A stretch of DNA of 64,000 bases from Phosphoribacter sp037045045 (GCA_037045045.1 JBAOHL010000007.1:1-64000), one strand, 5' to 3'; numbered from the stretch's first letter, positions 9,240 through 18,531 are shown. Program-made: numbers and translations. The notes: generated by a model not told the origin, from the letters alone.

Positions 9240-9539
9240 CTAGCCCTTGCTGACGAGCGTCGGGTAGATGTGCTCGAAGGAGAGGGCCTTGCCGAAGCCG
9301 GAGGCGACGATGTACGTGATCCCCAGGCCCACCCCGACGACCACGAGCGCGAAGCACAGGTAGGCCAACACCGTGCCCACCGGCCGGCCGGGCTCTCGGC
9401 TGAGCTCGGCCCGGCCGCCCGCGCCGTAGGCGAGGGCGCGCACGCCGAGGGCGAAGATCGTCGGCAGCCCGGCGCCCAGCACGAGCCCGGCGACCAGGAC
9501 CTTCCAGGCCCCGTCGAGAGCGAGGACGACGTTGTTCAT
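9240..9539 (-). CDS. Small two-helix membrane protein downstream of pit
   Basis: This 99-residue protein has two strongly hydrophobic segments, about residues 13-37 and 58-82, separated by a short polar loop. There are no enzymatic motifs. An AAAGGA site precedes the ATG. It starts 18 bases after the phosphate transporter stop, so the two are very probably co-transcribed. That suggests an accessory or regulatory subunit for phosphate uptake. This role is inferred only from position. Confidence 0.7.
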   Translation of the reverse strand: MNNVVLALDGAWKVLVAGLVLGAGLPTIFALGVRALAYGAGGRAELSREPGRPVGTVLAYLCFALVVVGVGLGITYIVASGFGKALSFEHIYPTLVSKG

Positions 9540-9556
9540 GATGGTCCTTTCGATGC

Positions 9557-10870
9557 CTAGCGGGTGCTCGTGGTAGCGGCGGGCGCGTCGGCCGCCAGAC
9601 CGGCCGTCTCGTCGACCTCGGCGTCGCCTTGGACCTCGGCGTCGCCTTGGATATCGGCGGGAGCCGTCGACGCCTGCGTCGGCGTTGGCCGTTGGCCCCA
9701 TTCGGCGTTGACGTTGGTGTGGTCCACCGGCTGGCGGCGCGACCGCGTCCACATCCACGAGGCCGCGGCGACGAGCACGCCGACGACGACGAGCGGGCCG
9801 GCCAGTCCACCGACGAGGTGCCCGAGGAACCACATCGCCGCGCCGACCAGCGCCGCGGCCGGCAAGGTGATGAGCCACGCGACGGCCAGCCGCGCGGCGA
9901 CCCCCCAGCGCACCTCCGCGCCGCGTCGGCCCAAGCCCGTACCGAGGATCGAGCCGGTGGCCACATGGGTGGTGGACAGGGCGAAACCGAGGTGGCTGGA
10001 GGCGAGGATGACCGCAGCCGAGGAGCTCTCCGCGGCCATCCCCTGGGGCGAGGAGATCTCGACGAGGCCCTTGCCGAGCGTGCGGATGATCCGCCACCCG
10101 CCGAGGTAGGTGCCGACGGCGATGGCCACGGCGCAGGCGATCTTCACCCACAGGGGCACCGACTTGGTGTCGGTCCACGATCCCGCGCCGATGAGGGCGA
10201 GGGTGATGACGCCCATGGTCTTCTGGGCGTCGTTGGTGCCGTGGGCCAGGGAGACCAGCGACGCCGAGCCGATCTGGCCCCAGCGGAACCCCTTCTCCTT
10301 GAAGCGGTTCGCCACGCCCTCGGTGACCCGGTAGATCAGCCAGGTCCCGACGGCCGCCACGGCGACCGCGACCAGGGGGGAGAGCAGGGCGGGCATGACG
10401 ACCTTGCCGAGGACGCCGTCGAGCTTGGAACCGTCGCCGGCCCAGTTCACCCCGGACATGCCAAGACCGGCGAGGGCGGCCCCGACGAGCCCGCCGAACA
10501 AGGCGTGCGAGGACGAGGACGGCAGCCCGAGCAGCCAGGTGAGCAGGTTCCAGACGATCCCTCCGACGAGGCCCGCCAGGACGATGAGCAGCAGCCCGTA
10601 CCCGTGGTCGGCGAGCAGGGCCGGGTCGGGTGCTCCGGTCTTGTCCTGGATGCGCACGACGGCGTTGGTCACCGTGAGGGCGACCTCGACCGAGAGGAAG
10701 GCTCCGACGAGGTTGAGCACGGCCGAAAGGGCGACCGCGACCCTCGGGGCGAGAGCCCCGGTGGCGATCGAGGTGGCCATGGCATTGCCCGTGTCGTGGA
10801 AGCCGTTGGTGAAGTCGAACGCCAGAGCGACGACGACGACGAGCGCGAGGATGACGGTCGCGGTGGTCAC
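9557..10870 (-). CDS. pit: Low-affinity inorganic phosphate transporter, Pit family
   Basis: This 437-residue multi-pass permease is of the PiT family, which moves metal-phosphate in symport with protons. The first family signature is FDFTNGFHDTGNAMATSIATGAL near residues 18-40. The repeated second signature is SLAHGTNDAQKTMG near residue 213. About ten hydrophobic helices follow. The cytoplasmic tail is polar and holds two copies of the QGDAEV repeat (an 18-bp DNA duplication at about 9617-9655). The GTG at 10870 begins just before the first helix; the longer open frame upstream covers non-conserved repeats. Confidence 0.92.
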   Translation of the reverse strand: MTTATVILALVVVVALAFDFTNGFHDTGNAMATSIATGALAPRVAVALSAVLNLVGAFLSVEVALTVTNAVVRIQDKTGAPDPALLADHGYGLLLIVLAGLVGGIVWNLLTWLLGLPSSSSHALFGGLVGAALAGLGMSGVNWAGDGSKLDGVLGKVVMPALLSPLVAVAVAAVGTWLIYRVTEGVANRFKEKGFRWGQIGSASLVSLAHGTNDAQKTMGVITLALIGAGSWTDTKSVPLWVKIACAVAIAVGTYLGGWRIIRTLGKGLVEISSPQGMAAESSSAAVILASSHLGFALSTTHVATGSILGTGLGRRGAEVRWGVAARLAVAWLITLPAAALVGAAMWFLGHLVGGLAGPLVVVGVLVAAASWMWTRSRRQPVDHTNVNAEWGQRPTPTQASTAPADIQGDAEVQGDAEVDETAGLAADAPAATTSTR

Positions 10871-10975
10871 GTCTCCATGGTCGATGCGCGGGGCACCCCG
10901 CCCGACCACCTGGGCAAGACTTCGCCGAGCGGACCCGCAGTGTTTGCCCGGTGTACACCTGGGGCACCGCGCGTC

Positions 10976-11081
10976 CACCCTGGCGTTACCGGCATACCGG
11001 GCGGTCGCACCCCGGCGTCCACCCGGTACGCCGGGCGGTCGCGCCCCGGCGTCCACCAGGTATGCCGGGCGGTGTCCGCTG
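10976..11081. repeat. Imperfect 34-36 bp direct repeats in the pit-actP gap
   Basis: Three diverged tandem copies of a unit reading roughly CCGGCGTCCACC, then GGTATGCCGGGCGGTCG, fill about 100 bases between pit and the acetate symporter. Two copies carry the dispersed GTATGCCG octamer in opposite senses; the third has TACGCCG instead. Nothing suggests coding. Confidence 0.7.
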
Positions 11082-11113
11082 CCGGGGCGCGCGGCATACC
11101 CGCGGGGGACAAA

Positions 11114-11150
11114 CATGGCGCCCCGGACCTCACCGGCCCGGGGCGCCATG
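11114..11150 (-). terminator. Terminator of the DUF485-acetate symporter operon
   Basis: A perfect 13-bp inverted repeat (CATGGCGCCCCGG and CCGGGGCGCCATG) lies 18 bases past the stop of the acetate symporter gene. Stem strength and position indicate an intrinsic terminator. Confidence 0.8.
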
Positions 11151-11167
11151 TGTTCAAGGGGATGCCG

Positions 11168-12733
11168 TCAGTGCGAGACGGCTTTCTCGGCGCCCGCACC
11201 GGTGAGGGCGCGGACCTCCATCTCGGCGTACTTGGCCTCGTTGTGCTCTGTGGAAGTCACCGAGCCCAGCCACCCGAGGAAGAAGGACAGCGGCACGGTG
11301 ATGATGCCCGGGTTGCTCAACGGGAACCAGGCGAAGCTCGCCGAGGGGAACATCGACGCGGCCGTTCCGGAGACCGTGGGGCTGAAGATGATCAGCGCGA
11401 GCGAACTGATCAGCCCGCCGTACATGCTCCACAGCGCCCCACGGGTGGTGAACCGTTTCCAGAACAGCGAGTAGAGGATGGTCGGGAGGTTGGCGCTCGC
11501 GGCGACCGCGAAGGCCAAGGCCACCAGGAACGCGATGTTCTGGCCGTTGGCGAAGATGCCACCGATGATGGCGAGGATGCCGATGACGACCGCCGTGCGG
11601 CGGGCCACCTTGACCTCGTCGTCCGGGCCCACGCTGCCGCGCTTGATGACGTTGGCGTAGATGTCGTGGGCGAAGGAGGCGCTGGCCGTGATGGTCAACC
11701 CGGCGACGACCGCGAGGATGGTCGCGAAGGCCACCGCGGAGATCAGACCGAGCAGGACCTCCTGGCCGAGGGCGAAGGCGAGCAGCGGTGCCGCGGAGTT
11801 CTGTCCGCCCGGCGCCTTCTTGATGGTGTCCGCGCCGACGATGGCGGCCGCGCCATACCCGAGGACGAGGGTGAACAGGTAGAACAGCCCGATGAGCCAG
11901 ATCGCCCAGACCACCGAGCGACGGGCCTCCTTGGACGTCGGCACGGTGTAGAAGCGCATGAGCACGTGCGGCAGGCCGGCGGTGCCGAGGACGATGGCGA
12001 TCGACAGGGAGATGAAGTCGATCTTGTTCTTGTATTGCAGCCCGCCGTAGAGGATGTTCGAGCTGCCGGCCTTCTGGATGGCGCCGTCGAACAGCCCGCC
12101 GAGGTTGAAGCCGTACTTCGTCCCGACCCACACGGTCATCACCGCGGCCCCGATGATGAGCAGGGTCGCCTTGATGATCTGCACCCAGGTCGTGCCCTTC
12201 ATGCCACCGACGAGGACGTAGACGATCATCAGCGCACCGACGATGGCGATGACGATGCTCTGCCCGCCGCGGTCGGTGATGCCCAGCAGCAGGGCGACCA
12301 GCCCACCGGCCCCAGCCATCTGGGCCAGCAGGTAGAACGCCGAGACGGCGAGGGTGTTGACCGCCGCCGCGGTGCGCACCGGGCGCTGGCGCAGCCGGAA
12401 GGACAGGACGTCGGCCATGGTGAACCGGCCGGTGTTGCGCAGCAGTTCGGCGACGAGCAGCAAGGCGACGAGCCAGGCGACGAGGAAGCCGATCGAGTAG
12501 AGGAAGCCGTCGTAGCCGTTGATCGCGATGGCCCCGGCGATCCCGAGGAAGGACGCCGCCGACAGGTAGTCGCCGGTGATGGCGATGCCGTTCTGACGCC
12601 CGGAGAACGCCCGACCGCCCGCGTAGTAGTCCGCGGCGGTGGTGTTCTGCTTGGACACCCGGATGACGATGATGAGGGTGATGACGACGAACAGCAGGAA
12701 GATCCCGATGTTCAGTGTGCTGTTGCCGACCAT
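11168..12733 (-). CDS. Cation/acetate symporter (SSS family, ActP-like)
   Basis: This 521-residue protein has about 13 transmembrane helices and belongs to the sodium:solute symporter family, monocarboxylate/acetate branch. Diagnostic stretches include DYYAGGRAFSGRQNGIAITG near residue 35, GDYLSAASFLGI after it, and GLPHVLMRFYTVP near residue 255. It overlaps the upstream DUF485 gene by one base, the standard yjcH-actP pairing. Imported acetate would be activated by acetyl-CoA synthetase, whose frameshifted gene lies about 6 kb away. A LytTR response regulator in the next operon is a possible controller. Confidence 0.9.
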   Translation of the reverse strand: MVGNSTLNIGIFLLFVVITLIIVIRVSKQNTTAADYYAGGRAFSGRQNGIAITGDYLSAASFLGIAGAIAINGYDGFLYSIGFLVAWLVALLLVAELLRNTGRFTMADVLSFRLRQRPVRTAAAVNTLAVSAFYLLAQMAGAGGLVALLLGITDRGGQSIVIAIVGALMIVYVLVGGMKGTTWVQIIKATLLIIGAAVMTVWVGTKYGFNLGGLFDGAIQKAGSSNILYGGLQYKNKIDFISLSIAIVLGTAGLPHVLMRFYTVPTSKEARRSVVWAIWLIGLFYLFTLVLGYGAAAIVGADTIKKAPGGQNSAAPLLAFALGQEVLLGLISAVAFATILAVVAGLTITASASFAHDIYANVIKRGSVGPDDEVKVARRTAVVIGILAIIGGIFANGQNIAFLVALAFAVAASANLPTILYSLFWKRFTTRGALWSMYGGLISSLALIIFSPTVSGTAASMFPSASFAWFPLSNPGIITVPLSFFLGWLGSVTSTEHNEAKYAEMEVRALTGAGAEKAVSH

Positions 12734-13077
12734 TAGCTCAGCTCACCCCGCTCCATCTTCTCGGCCACCTTGGCGGCCGCGGGGTCCAGGACCCGGTCGG
12801 CCCAGCGGGCGTAGACCATCGTGATCACGAACGTCGTGACGAATTGCAGCAGACCGAGGACGAGACCCGCGGTGATGTTGCTGTCGGCGATGCGGTAGTT
12901 CATGAGTCCAGGGGCGTAGGACGCGAGCAGGACGTAGAGGAAGTACCACGCCAGGAACAGCGCGGTCATCGGGAAGACGAACCTGCGGAATCGACGCCGT
13001 AGGTCGGCGAACTCCTCGGAGTTCTGCACCTCGATATACCTGGCGGCGCGTTCCTCGCTGATGTCGTGGGTGCTCAA
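12733..13077 (-). CDS. DUF485 membrane protein, partner of the acetate symporter
   Basis: This 114-residue protein has two transmembrane helices (about residues 35-57 and 70-92) and the FRRFVFPMTALFLAWYFLYVLLASY pattern of DUF485 (YjcH). Family members are co-transcribed with ActP-type symporters and are thought to be accessory subunits. The start appears to be TTG at 13077, placed eight bases after GGAGG. The stop overlaps the symporter start by one base. Confidence 0.88.
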   Translation of the reverse strand: MSTHDISEERAARYIEVQNSEEFADLRRRFRRFVFPMTALFLAWYFLYVLLASYAPGLMNYRIADSNITAGLVLGLLQFVTTFVITMVYARWADRVLDPAAAKVAEKMERGELS

Positions 13078-13137
13078 GGGTGAACCTCCAAGTCGGACAG
13101 CCGCGAGAGGGGGCTCTCGCAGTGGTGTGGCTCACAC

Positions 13138-13155
13138 TGTGGGCCCCGGCCCACA
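13138..13155. promoter_or_regulatory. Palindrome upstream of the DUF485-actP operon
   Basis: TGTGGGCC and GGCCCACA form an 18-base palindrome about 60 bases upstream of the TTG start. It could be an operator for this operon. Further up, around 13290-13310, a direct repeat of GGGGCTTCTG occurs; LytTR-type regulators bind direct repeats. Neither site can be assigned to a protein from sequence alone. No gene is visible in 13078-13345. Confidence 0.35.
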
Positions 13156-13345
13156 CCCCCGGAAGTGGGCACGCGCCGGGTGGGGACGCCGTTCGCCCAA
13201 TGGGACGAGCTCGTGAGCCGAACGGCCGATTTTTACGCCGAGCGGTCGGTCGACGGCCAAATCGGACCATCCGGGCCCGGATTGCGGGGCTTCTGGGGCT
13301 TCTGGGGCTGGCGGGACGAGTCTCACGTCCTCATCCGAGCCGGGA

Positions 13346-14887
13346 TCACGAGGGGGTCGTGGGCCTCGTGAGGTCTTCGGGGGTGTGCAGTCGGACCATC
13401 GTGCGGACCGCCCCACGGGGGATCGACCCGGGGGTGGCCAACGAGACCAACGTCGCGGTGGCGAACGCGAGCGGCACCGTCCAGGCGGCCGGTTGCGCGA
13501 GCAGCGCCCCCACCCACCCGCGCCCTGAGGATCCGGCCGCGCCGAACATCGTCAGCACCGCGGCACCGGCGGCCAGCCCGCCCCCCACCACCAGGCCGGC
13601 CGTCGCTCCGGCGAGGGAGAGCCGGCGCCACCAGACCCCGAGGACGAGCAGCGGGCAGAACGTCGACGCCGCGAGGGCGAAGGCCATGCCCACCGTATCC
13701 GCGATCGTCACCGACGTGGTGAGCCAAGACGCGGCATACGGGAGCATGACGGCGACGACGGTCGCGAGCCGGAAGCTGTGCACCGGCGGCAGGTCACCAC
13801 CGAGCCGGCGGTTGAGCCACCCGGACAGCAGGTCCTGGTCGATGACCCCGGCCACCGAGACGGTCAGCCCGCTCGCCGTCGAGAGGAACGCGGCGAACGC
13901 GCCGCCGGCGAGGACCGCGGAGAGCAGGTCGCCGAGGGTGCCCCCGGCGACCACCTGGGGCAGCAGGAGCACGACGATGTCGGCGCGAGCCCCGTCCGGG
14001 AGCGTCGGGAGGTAGATGCGCCCCAGCGCGCCGTAGATCGGGGGGAAGAGGTAGAAGATTCCGAGCAGTGCGATGACGAACACCGTCGTCCGCCGAGCCG
14101 CCGGTCCGTTGGGGTTGGTGTAGAAGCGCACGAGCACGTGCGGCAGGCCCATCGTGCCGAAGCACAGGGCGAGGATCGTCGAGTACGTCGAGTAGACGGG
14201 GTGGTCGCGAGGTTCGTACGCCGGCAGCGCGCCGGCGAAGGGCCCGGCCGCCCCGGTGGGGCTCGGCAGGGGCTGGCCACCCCTGGCCCAGAGCCACAGC
14301 AGGACGAAGGCCGGCACGGCGATCGCGGCGAGCTTGATCCAGTACTGCATGGCTTGCACGAGGGTGATCGAGCGCATCCCGCCGGCGGCCACGTTGGCCA
14401 GCACGACGGTGGCCACCAGCAGGCTCCCCAGAGCCGGGGGCGCCCCGGTCACCGTGGCCAGGGCGAGCCCGGCCCCCTGGAACTGGGGGAGTAGGTACAA
14501 CCACCCGATGCCGACGACCAGCAGCGAGGCGAGCCGGCGCAGTTTCGTCGACTCCAGCCGGGTCTCGGCGAAGTCCGGGATGGTGTACGCGCCGGAGCGG
14601 CGCAGCGGGGCGGCGACGAGGGTGAGCAGCACGAGGTAGCCGACCGTGTAGCCGACCGGCAGCCACAGCATGTGCGTGCCCAGGGAGTAGACAAGACCCG
14701 CGACGCCGAGAAACGAGGCCGCCGAGAGGTATTCCCCGCCCACCGCCGAGGCATTCCACCCCGCCGTGACGGTCCGGCCGGCGACGTAGAAGTCGCTCGT
14801 CGTGCGCGACAGGCGCAGCCCCAAGGCTCCCACCGCGACGGTGACGATGCAGACGGCCGCGATAGCCACGACGCCGTAGCTACCCAT
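13346..14887 (-). CDS. Second SSS-family solute symporter (acetate/monocarboxylate-like)
   Basis: This 513-residue, roughly 13-helix protein is homologous to the ActP-type symporter next door. It has DFYVAGRTVTAGWNASAVGGEYLSAASFLGV near residues 32-62 and MGLPHVLVRFYTNPNG near residue 245. It follows a small membrane protein gene and a LytTR/LytS two-component system on the same strand, so the cluster reads as a sensor-regulated uptake operon. Acetate, pyruvate or propionate are all possible substrates, and sequence does not decide. It is more diverged from classical ActP than the 11168-12733 protein. Confidence 0.87.
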   Translation of the reverse strand: MGSYGVVAIAAVCIVTVAVGALGLRLSRTTSDFYVAGRTVTAGWNASAVGGEYLSAASFLGVAGLVYSLGTHMLWLPVGYTVGYLVLLTLVAAPLRRSGAYTIPDFAETRLESTKLRRLASLLVVGIGWLYLLPQFQGAGLALATVTGAPPALGSLLVATVVLANVAAGGMRSITLVQAMQYWIKLAAIAVPAFVLLWLWARGGQPLPSPTGAAGPFAGALPAYEPRDHPVYSTYSTILALCFGTMGLPHVLVRFYTNPNGPAARRTTVFVIALLGIFYLFPPIYGALGRIYLPTLPDGARADIVVLLLPQVVAGGTLGDLLSAVLAGGAFAAFLSTASGLTVSVAGVIDQDLLSGWLNRRLGGDLPPVHSFRLATVVAVMLPYAASWLTTSVTIADTVGMAFALAASTFCPLLVLGVWWRRLSLAGATAGLVVGGGLAAGAAVLTMFGAAGSSGRGWVGALLAQPAAWTVPLAFATATLVSLATPGSIPRGAVRTMVRLHTPEDLTRPTTPS

Positions 14888-14893
14888 GGGCGT

Positions 14894-15277
14894 TCACCGC
14901 CTCCGCAGCAGGTCGACGAAGTCCCGCTCGATCCGCTCGGCCCCGCGGACGTGGACGACGGCCGCCGCGACGACGACCGGGTAGAGCAGCACGCCGACGA
15001 CGAGCAACGGCAGGGGCACCGGGCCCACCGTGGCGGCGCTGGCCGACGGGACGAGCAGGAACAGGCCCGGTAGCCAGCCGATGAGGATCGCCACGGCGAG
15101 CAGCACCCGCAGCGCGAGCCGCAACTGGGCCCGCAGCAACGCGGTGAAGTACAGCTCCCCCAGCCCGGTCTGCTCGGTGAGGTCGACATACCCCGGTCGA
15201 CGCTCGGCGCGGCGGTGGGCGTCGCGCCGCGGCGAGGTGACCCGGACCCGTCGGGGCGGCGGCCCGCTCGAACTCAT
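14894..15277 (-). CDS. Small two-helix membrane protein in the symporter operon
   Basis: This 127-residue protein has a basic cytoplasmic N-terminus and two long hydrophobic helices (about residues 55-80 and 88-110). It ends in a charged tail. It overlaps the LytTR gene by four bases (ATGA) and lies seven bases before the second symporter. By position and topology it resembles the DUF485 partner of the other symporter, although sequence likeness is weak. An accessory-subunit role is inferred. Confidence 0.65.
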   Translation of the reverse strand: MSSSGPPPRRVRVTSPRRDAHRRAERRPGYVDLTEQTGLGELYFTALLRAQLRLALRVLLAVAILIGWLPGLFLLVPSASAATVGPVPLPLLVVGVLLYPVVVAAAVVHVRGAERIERDFVDLLRRR

Positions 15278-16035
15278 CGGGCCGTCGTGCGGATCAGCCG
15301 GTCACGCAGGGCGCGGGTATGCCGCCGGCTCACCTCGAGTTCGACGTCGTCGACGAGCCGCACCCGGCAGCGGCCGGCCGTCACGGTGACCGCGGTGATG
15401 TGGGTGACCGAGACGAGGGTCGAGCGGTGGATCCGGACGAACCCGTGGGGGCCCCACCGCTCCTCGAGCGCGTTGAGCGAAACCCGGATGAGGTGCGACG
15501 CCCGGGGGGTGTGCAAGCGGGCGTAGTCGCCCTGGGCTTGGGCGTAGAGGATCTGGCTGCGCTGGACGAACGTCGTCACCCCGCCCAGCTCGACCGGGAT
15601 CGTCTCGTCCGGCCCGGCGTCGTCGGACGGCATACGCGTCGCGGCTTCGGCCCGCTGGGCGACGACCCGCCGCACCGCCTCGCCGAGCCGCTCGGACCGC
15701 ACGGGTTTCATGACGTAGTCGGTCGCCTCGAGCTCGAAGGCCGCGACCGCGTGCTCGTCGTATGCCGTGACGAAGACGACCTGCGGCCGGCGCGCGAACC
15801 GCGAGAGGACCCGGGCGAGATCGAGGCCGTCGAGCCCGGGCATCGAGATGTCGGTGAAGATGACGTCGACCTCGTGGGCGTCCAACGCCTTGAGCGCCTC
15901 GGTGCCCGATGAGGCCGTGTGGATCGGGCCGATCCGGGGGTCTTGGCCGAGCAGATAGGCCAGCTCGGACAACGTCGGGGCCTCGTCGTCGACCAGCAGC
16001 GCCCGCAGCGGCGGGACCGTCGTCGGCGAACTCAT
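15274..16035 (-). CDS. LytTR-family response regulator
   Basis: This 253-residue two-domain regulator has an N-terminal receiver, starting LRALLVDDEAPTLSELAYLL, with the phospho-acceptor Asp in FTDISMPGLDG near residue 66 and Lys in DYVMKPV. The C-terminal LytTR DNA-binding domain (about 150-250) includes GFVRIHRSTLVS and the basic SRRHTRALRDRL end. It sits 104 bases downstream of a LytS-type kinase gene and is translationally coupled to the small membrane protein. LytTR proteins bind direct repeats, and the neighbouring symporter operons are the likely targets. Confidence 0.92.
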   Translation of the reverse strand: MSSPTTVPPLRALLVDDEAPTLSELAYLLGQDPRIGPIHTASSGTEALKALDAHEVDVIFTDISMPGLDGLDLARVLSRFARRPQVVFVTAYDEHAVAAFELEATDYVMKPVRSERLGEAVRRVVAQRAEAATRMPSDDAGPDETIPVELGGVTTFVQRSQILYAQAQGDYARLHTPRASHLIRVSLNALEERWGPHGFVRIHRSTLVSVTHITAVTVTAGRCRVRLVDDVELEVSRRHTRALRDRLIRTTAR

Positions 16036-16139
16036 GGCAGCACAGTACGAGATCGCCGGCGTGAGGCCGAGGGGTTCGGCAGGAGTCGACGCCCGGTGTC
16101 GGAGGCCCCGGACGAGGCGCCGGCGCTCGGCCCAGGTGG

Positions 16140-17318
16140 CTAGGGCGCCGAGTGGGTGCCCGGGGCGTACTTGGGGACTCGGAAGGTCACCCGCGTCCCG
16201 GCGCCGACCGCGGTCTCCACGACGAGTCCGCACTCGTCGCCGAATGCCTGCCGCAGGCGCGCGTCGACGTTGCCCAGCCCGACGCTGTCGGCCGAGCTCT
16301 CCCCGGCGAGGACCGCACGGATCGTCTCGGGGTCGCTGCCGCTGCCGTCGTCCTCGATGACGATCTCGGCGTTGGCCCCGACGTCCGACGCGGTGATCGT
16401 CACGTGCCCCGGGCCGTCCTTACCCTCGATGCCGTGCCGGACGGCGTTCTCGACGAGCGGTTGGATCGCGAGGAACGGCACGGCGACGGTGAGCACTTCC
16501 GGGGCGATGGTCAGCGACACGACGAGCCGGTCGCCGAACCGGGCCTTTTCCAGGGCGAGGTAGCGCTCGATGTTGCGCAGCTCGTCCCGCAACGTGGTGT
16601 AGGCACCGCCGCGTCGGAAGGCGTACCGGGTGAAGTCGGCGAACTCCAGGAGCAGCTCGCGGGCTCGGTCGGGGTCGGTGCGGACGAACGAGGCGATCGC
16701 GGCGAGGCAGTTGTAGATGAAGTGCGGGGAGATCTGGGCGCGCAAGGCCCGTAGTTCGGCCTCCATGAGCCTGGTCCGTTGGCGGCCGACCTCGGCGAGT
16801 TCGATCTGGGTGGAGATCCACCGGGCGAGCTCCTCCGTCGCCCCGACGAGGCCCGCCGTCGTCGATCGTCCGTAGGTCGCCAGCGCGGCGACGACCCGCT
16901 CGTCGGCGACGATCGGGGCGATGACAGCCGAGCGGACCGGGCAGTCCGGGTCGTGGCAGGTGATCTGTCCGTCGGTGAGCACGAGTGTGCGGCCCGAGTC
17001 GAGGACGGGGCTGGCCTGCGTCAGTGCGCGACTGCGATGGTGGGATCCGGCGCCGTCCCAGGCCAGGGTCCGGCCGGTGTCGACGAGGGCGACGGCCGAG
17101 GTGCCGAGCATGGCACGGAGGTGCCGGGTGGCCCGTTCGGCCCCCTCGGGGGTCAACCCGTCGCGCAACGATCGGGTGGCCAGGGCCGCGGTGTGCAGCG
17201 TCTGGTAGGTCGCCCGGTCGGCCGGGGAGACGAAGCGTCGCCGGCGGGTGAGCACGAAGGTCAACCCGAGCAACGCGAGCACGGCGACGACGGCCGCGAT
17301 CGTCCACACCGGGGGCAC
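16140..17318 (-). CDS. LytS/YehU-type sensor histidine kinase
   Basis: This 392-residue kinase has a single N-terminal transmembrane helix, a GAF-like sensory region (about residues 50-165, with a CHDPDCPVRSAVIAPI segment typical of LytS GAF domains), and the His_kinase domain. The phosphorylatable His lies in QISPHFIYNCLAAIASF near residue 205. The ATPase has N and G boxes in PLVENAVRHGIEGK and SVGLGNVDARLRQAFG. The start at GTG 17318 just precedes the helix. It pairs with the LytTR regulator downstream, probably sensing a carboxylate or a cytosolic signal for the symporter operons. Confidence 0.9.
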   Translation of the reverse strand: MPPVWTIAAVVAVLALLGLTFVLTRRRRFVSPADRATYQTLHTAALATRSLRDGLTPEGAERATRHLRAMLGTSAVALVDTGRTLAWDGAGSHHRSRALTQASPVLDSGRTLVLTDGQITCHDPDCPVRSAVIAPIVADERVVAALATYGRSTTAGLVGATEELARWISTQIELAEVGRQRTRLMEAELRALRAQISPHFIYNCLAAIASFVRTDPDRARELLLEFADFTRYAFRRGGAYTTLRDELRNIERYLALEKARFGDRLVVSLTIAPEVLTVAVPFLAIQPLVENAVRHGIEGKDGPGHVTITASDVGANAEIVIEDDGSGSDPETIRAVLAGESSADSVGLGNVDARLRQAFGDECGLVVETAVGAGTRVTFRVPKYAPGTHSAP

Positions 17319-17530
17319 GAGGGCACTGTATGCCGCAGGTGGCCCGGACGAGCGGGTGCCCGCGGCACAGCGCGCCTGGTGGCGGCTCCGAGCCGGGCAC
17401 TCGTGGCGGTTCCCGGACGCCGACGACGCGGTCGGCCGGGACGGAGGACGGCCGCCGCCCTGTCCCGCGAGCCCGTGACGGACGCCGATGTCGAGGCAGA
17501 CCGGCAGCTGGCGCGGCATACCCTGTGCGG

Positions 17531-18370
17531 GTGCCCGACCCCCGCGACGCCGTCCTGTCCCTCCTGCGTCTCGACGGGGTGGCCGCGGCGGTCGACCAGG
17601 CTCGCGAGGCGTGCACGACGGTGCGGTGGCACGAGGCCCTACGCAGGCGGACGCCGGAGGTGGCGGCCGAGTCGCGTATCCGCGGCGCATGGGCTAGCGC
17701 GGCCCTCGACGGGGCCGAGTTGCCCCTCGGTGTGGTCCGCGACCGGGTGCGCGGTGCCGAGCCGCTGCCCGAGCCGCCGGATCCCGTCGACGCGGTCGTG
17801 GCCGCCGCGACCGCGGTGACCTCGCAGACCGAGCACGTCGGGGCGCTCCTGCGCACCGCCCCCGCGCAACTGTTGGCCAGGTTGCACGTCGCCGCGGCGG
17901 CAGGACTCATGCCCGTGGAGCAGATCGGACGGCCGAGGATCGAGACCGAGACGTGCCAGGAGTTCGTCGACCTCGGCCCGGCCCCCCAAGGCGGTCAGCT
18001 GCAGGAGCGGCTCGCCGCGCTGACGGCGCTGTTGGTCGCCCAGGACCTGCCGGTGGGCCTGGTGGGCGCCCTGGCACACGCCGAGGTATGCCTCGCGCGG
18101 CCCTTCGTGCGGGGAAACGGGTTGGTCGCGCGGGCCCTCGAACGCGTCGTCGTCGTGTCCGGAGGCCTCGATCCGGTCGCCGTGACCGTCCCCGAGGCCG
18201 GTTACCGCCAGGCTGGGGCCACGGCGTACCTCGGTGCGCTGACGGCGTATGCGAGTGGCAGCCCTGCCGGCGTCGCCTTGTGGCTGCGGCAGGCCGCTCA
18301 AGCCGTCGTCGACGGGGCGGTGGAGGGTCGGCTCATCTGCGACGCCGTGCTCGCCGGACGTCTGTTGTGA
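17531..18370 (+). CDS. Fic/DOC-fold-like protein with a degenerate catalytic motif
   Basis: This 279-residue, Ala/Val/Leu-rich protein has ARPFVRGNGLVARALER near residues 192-208. That reads like the Fic signature HPFxxGNGRxxR but with Arg in place of the catalytic His and Leu in place of the first Arg. Homologues occur upstream of Tad pilus genes in actinobacteria and are often misnamed oxidoreductases. If Fic-like, it is probably not an active AMP-transferase. The GTG start follows the last GGCATACC element. A strong terminator separates it from tadZ. Confidence 0.55.
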   Translation: MPDPRDAVLSLLRLDGVAAAVDQAREACTTVRWHEALRRRTPEVAAESRIRGAWASAALDGAELPLGVVRDRVRGAEPLPEPPDPVDAVVAAATAVTSQTEHVGALLRTAPAQLLARLHVAAAAGLMPVEQIGRPRIETETCQEFVDLGPAPQGGQLQERLAALTALLVAQDLPVGLVGALAHAEVCLARPFVRGNGLVARALERVVVVSGGLDPVAVTVPEAGYRQAGATAYLGALTAYASGSPAGVALWLRQAAQAVVDGAVEGRLICDAVLAGRLL

Positions 18371-18531
18371 CGGATTTGCCTGATATTCGGACGACGGCGC
18401 CGACCCCGCAGTGACGAATTGCCCGCGCGGGGGTTTGCTTCCCGCGCCACCGGGCGCGACAATGGATGACGCGCTCCCCTCGGGTCGAGCGCCGCGCTCT
18501 GGCCCCTCCCCCCCGGTGCCAGCGCGCTAGG

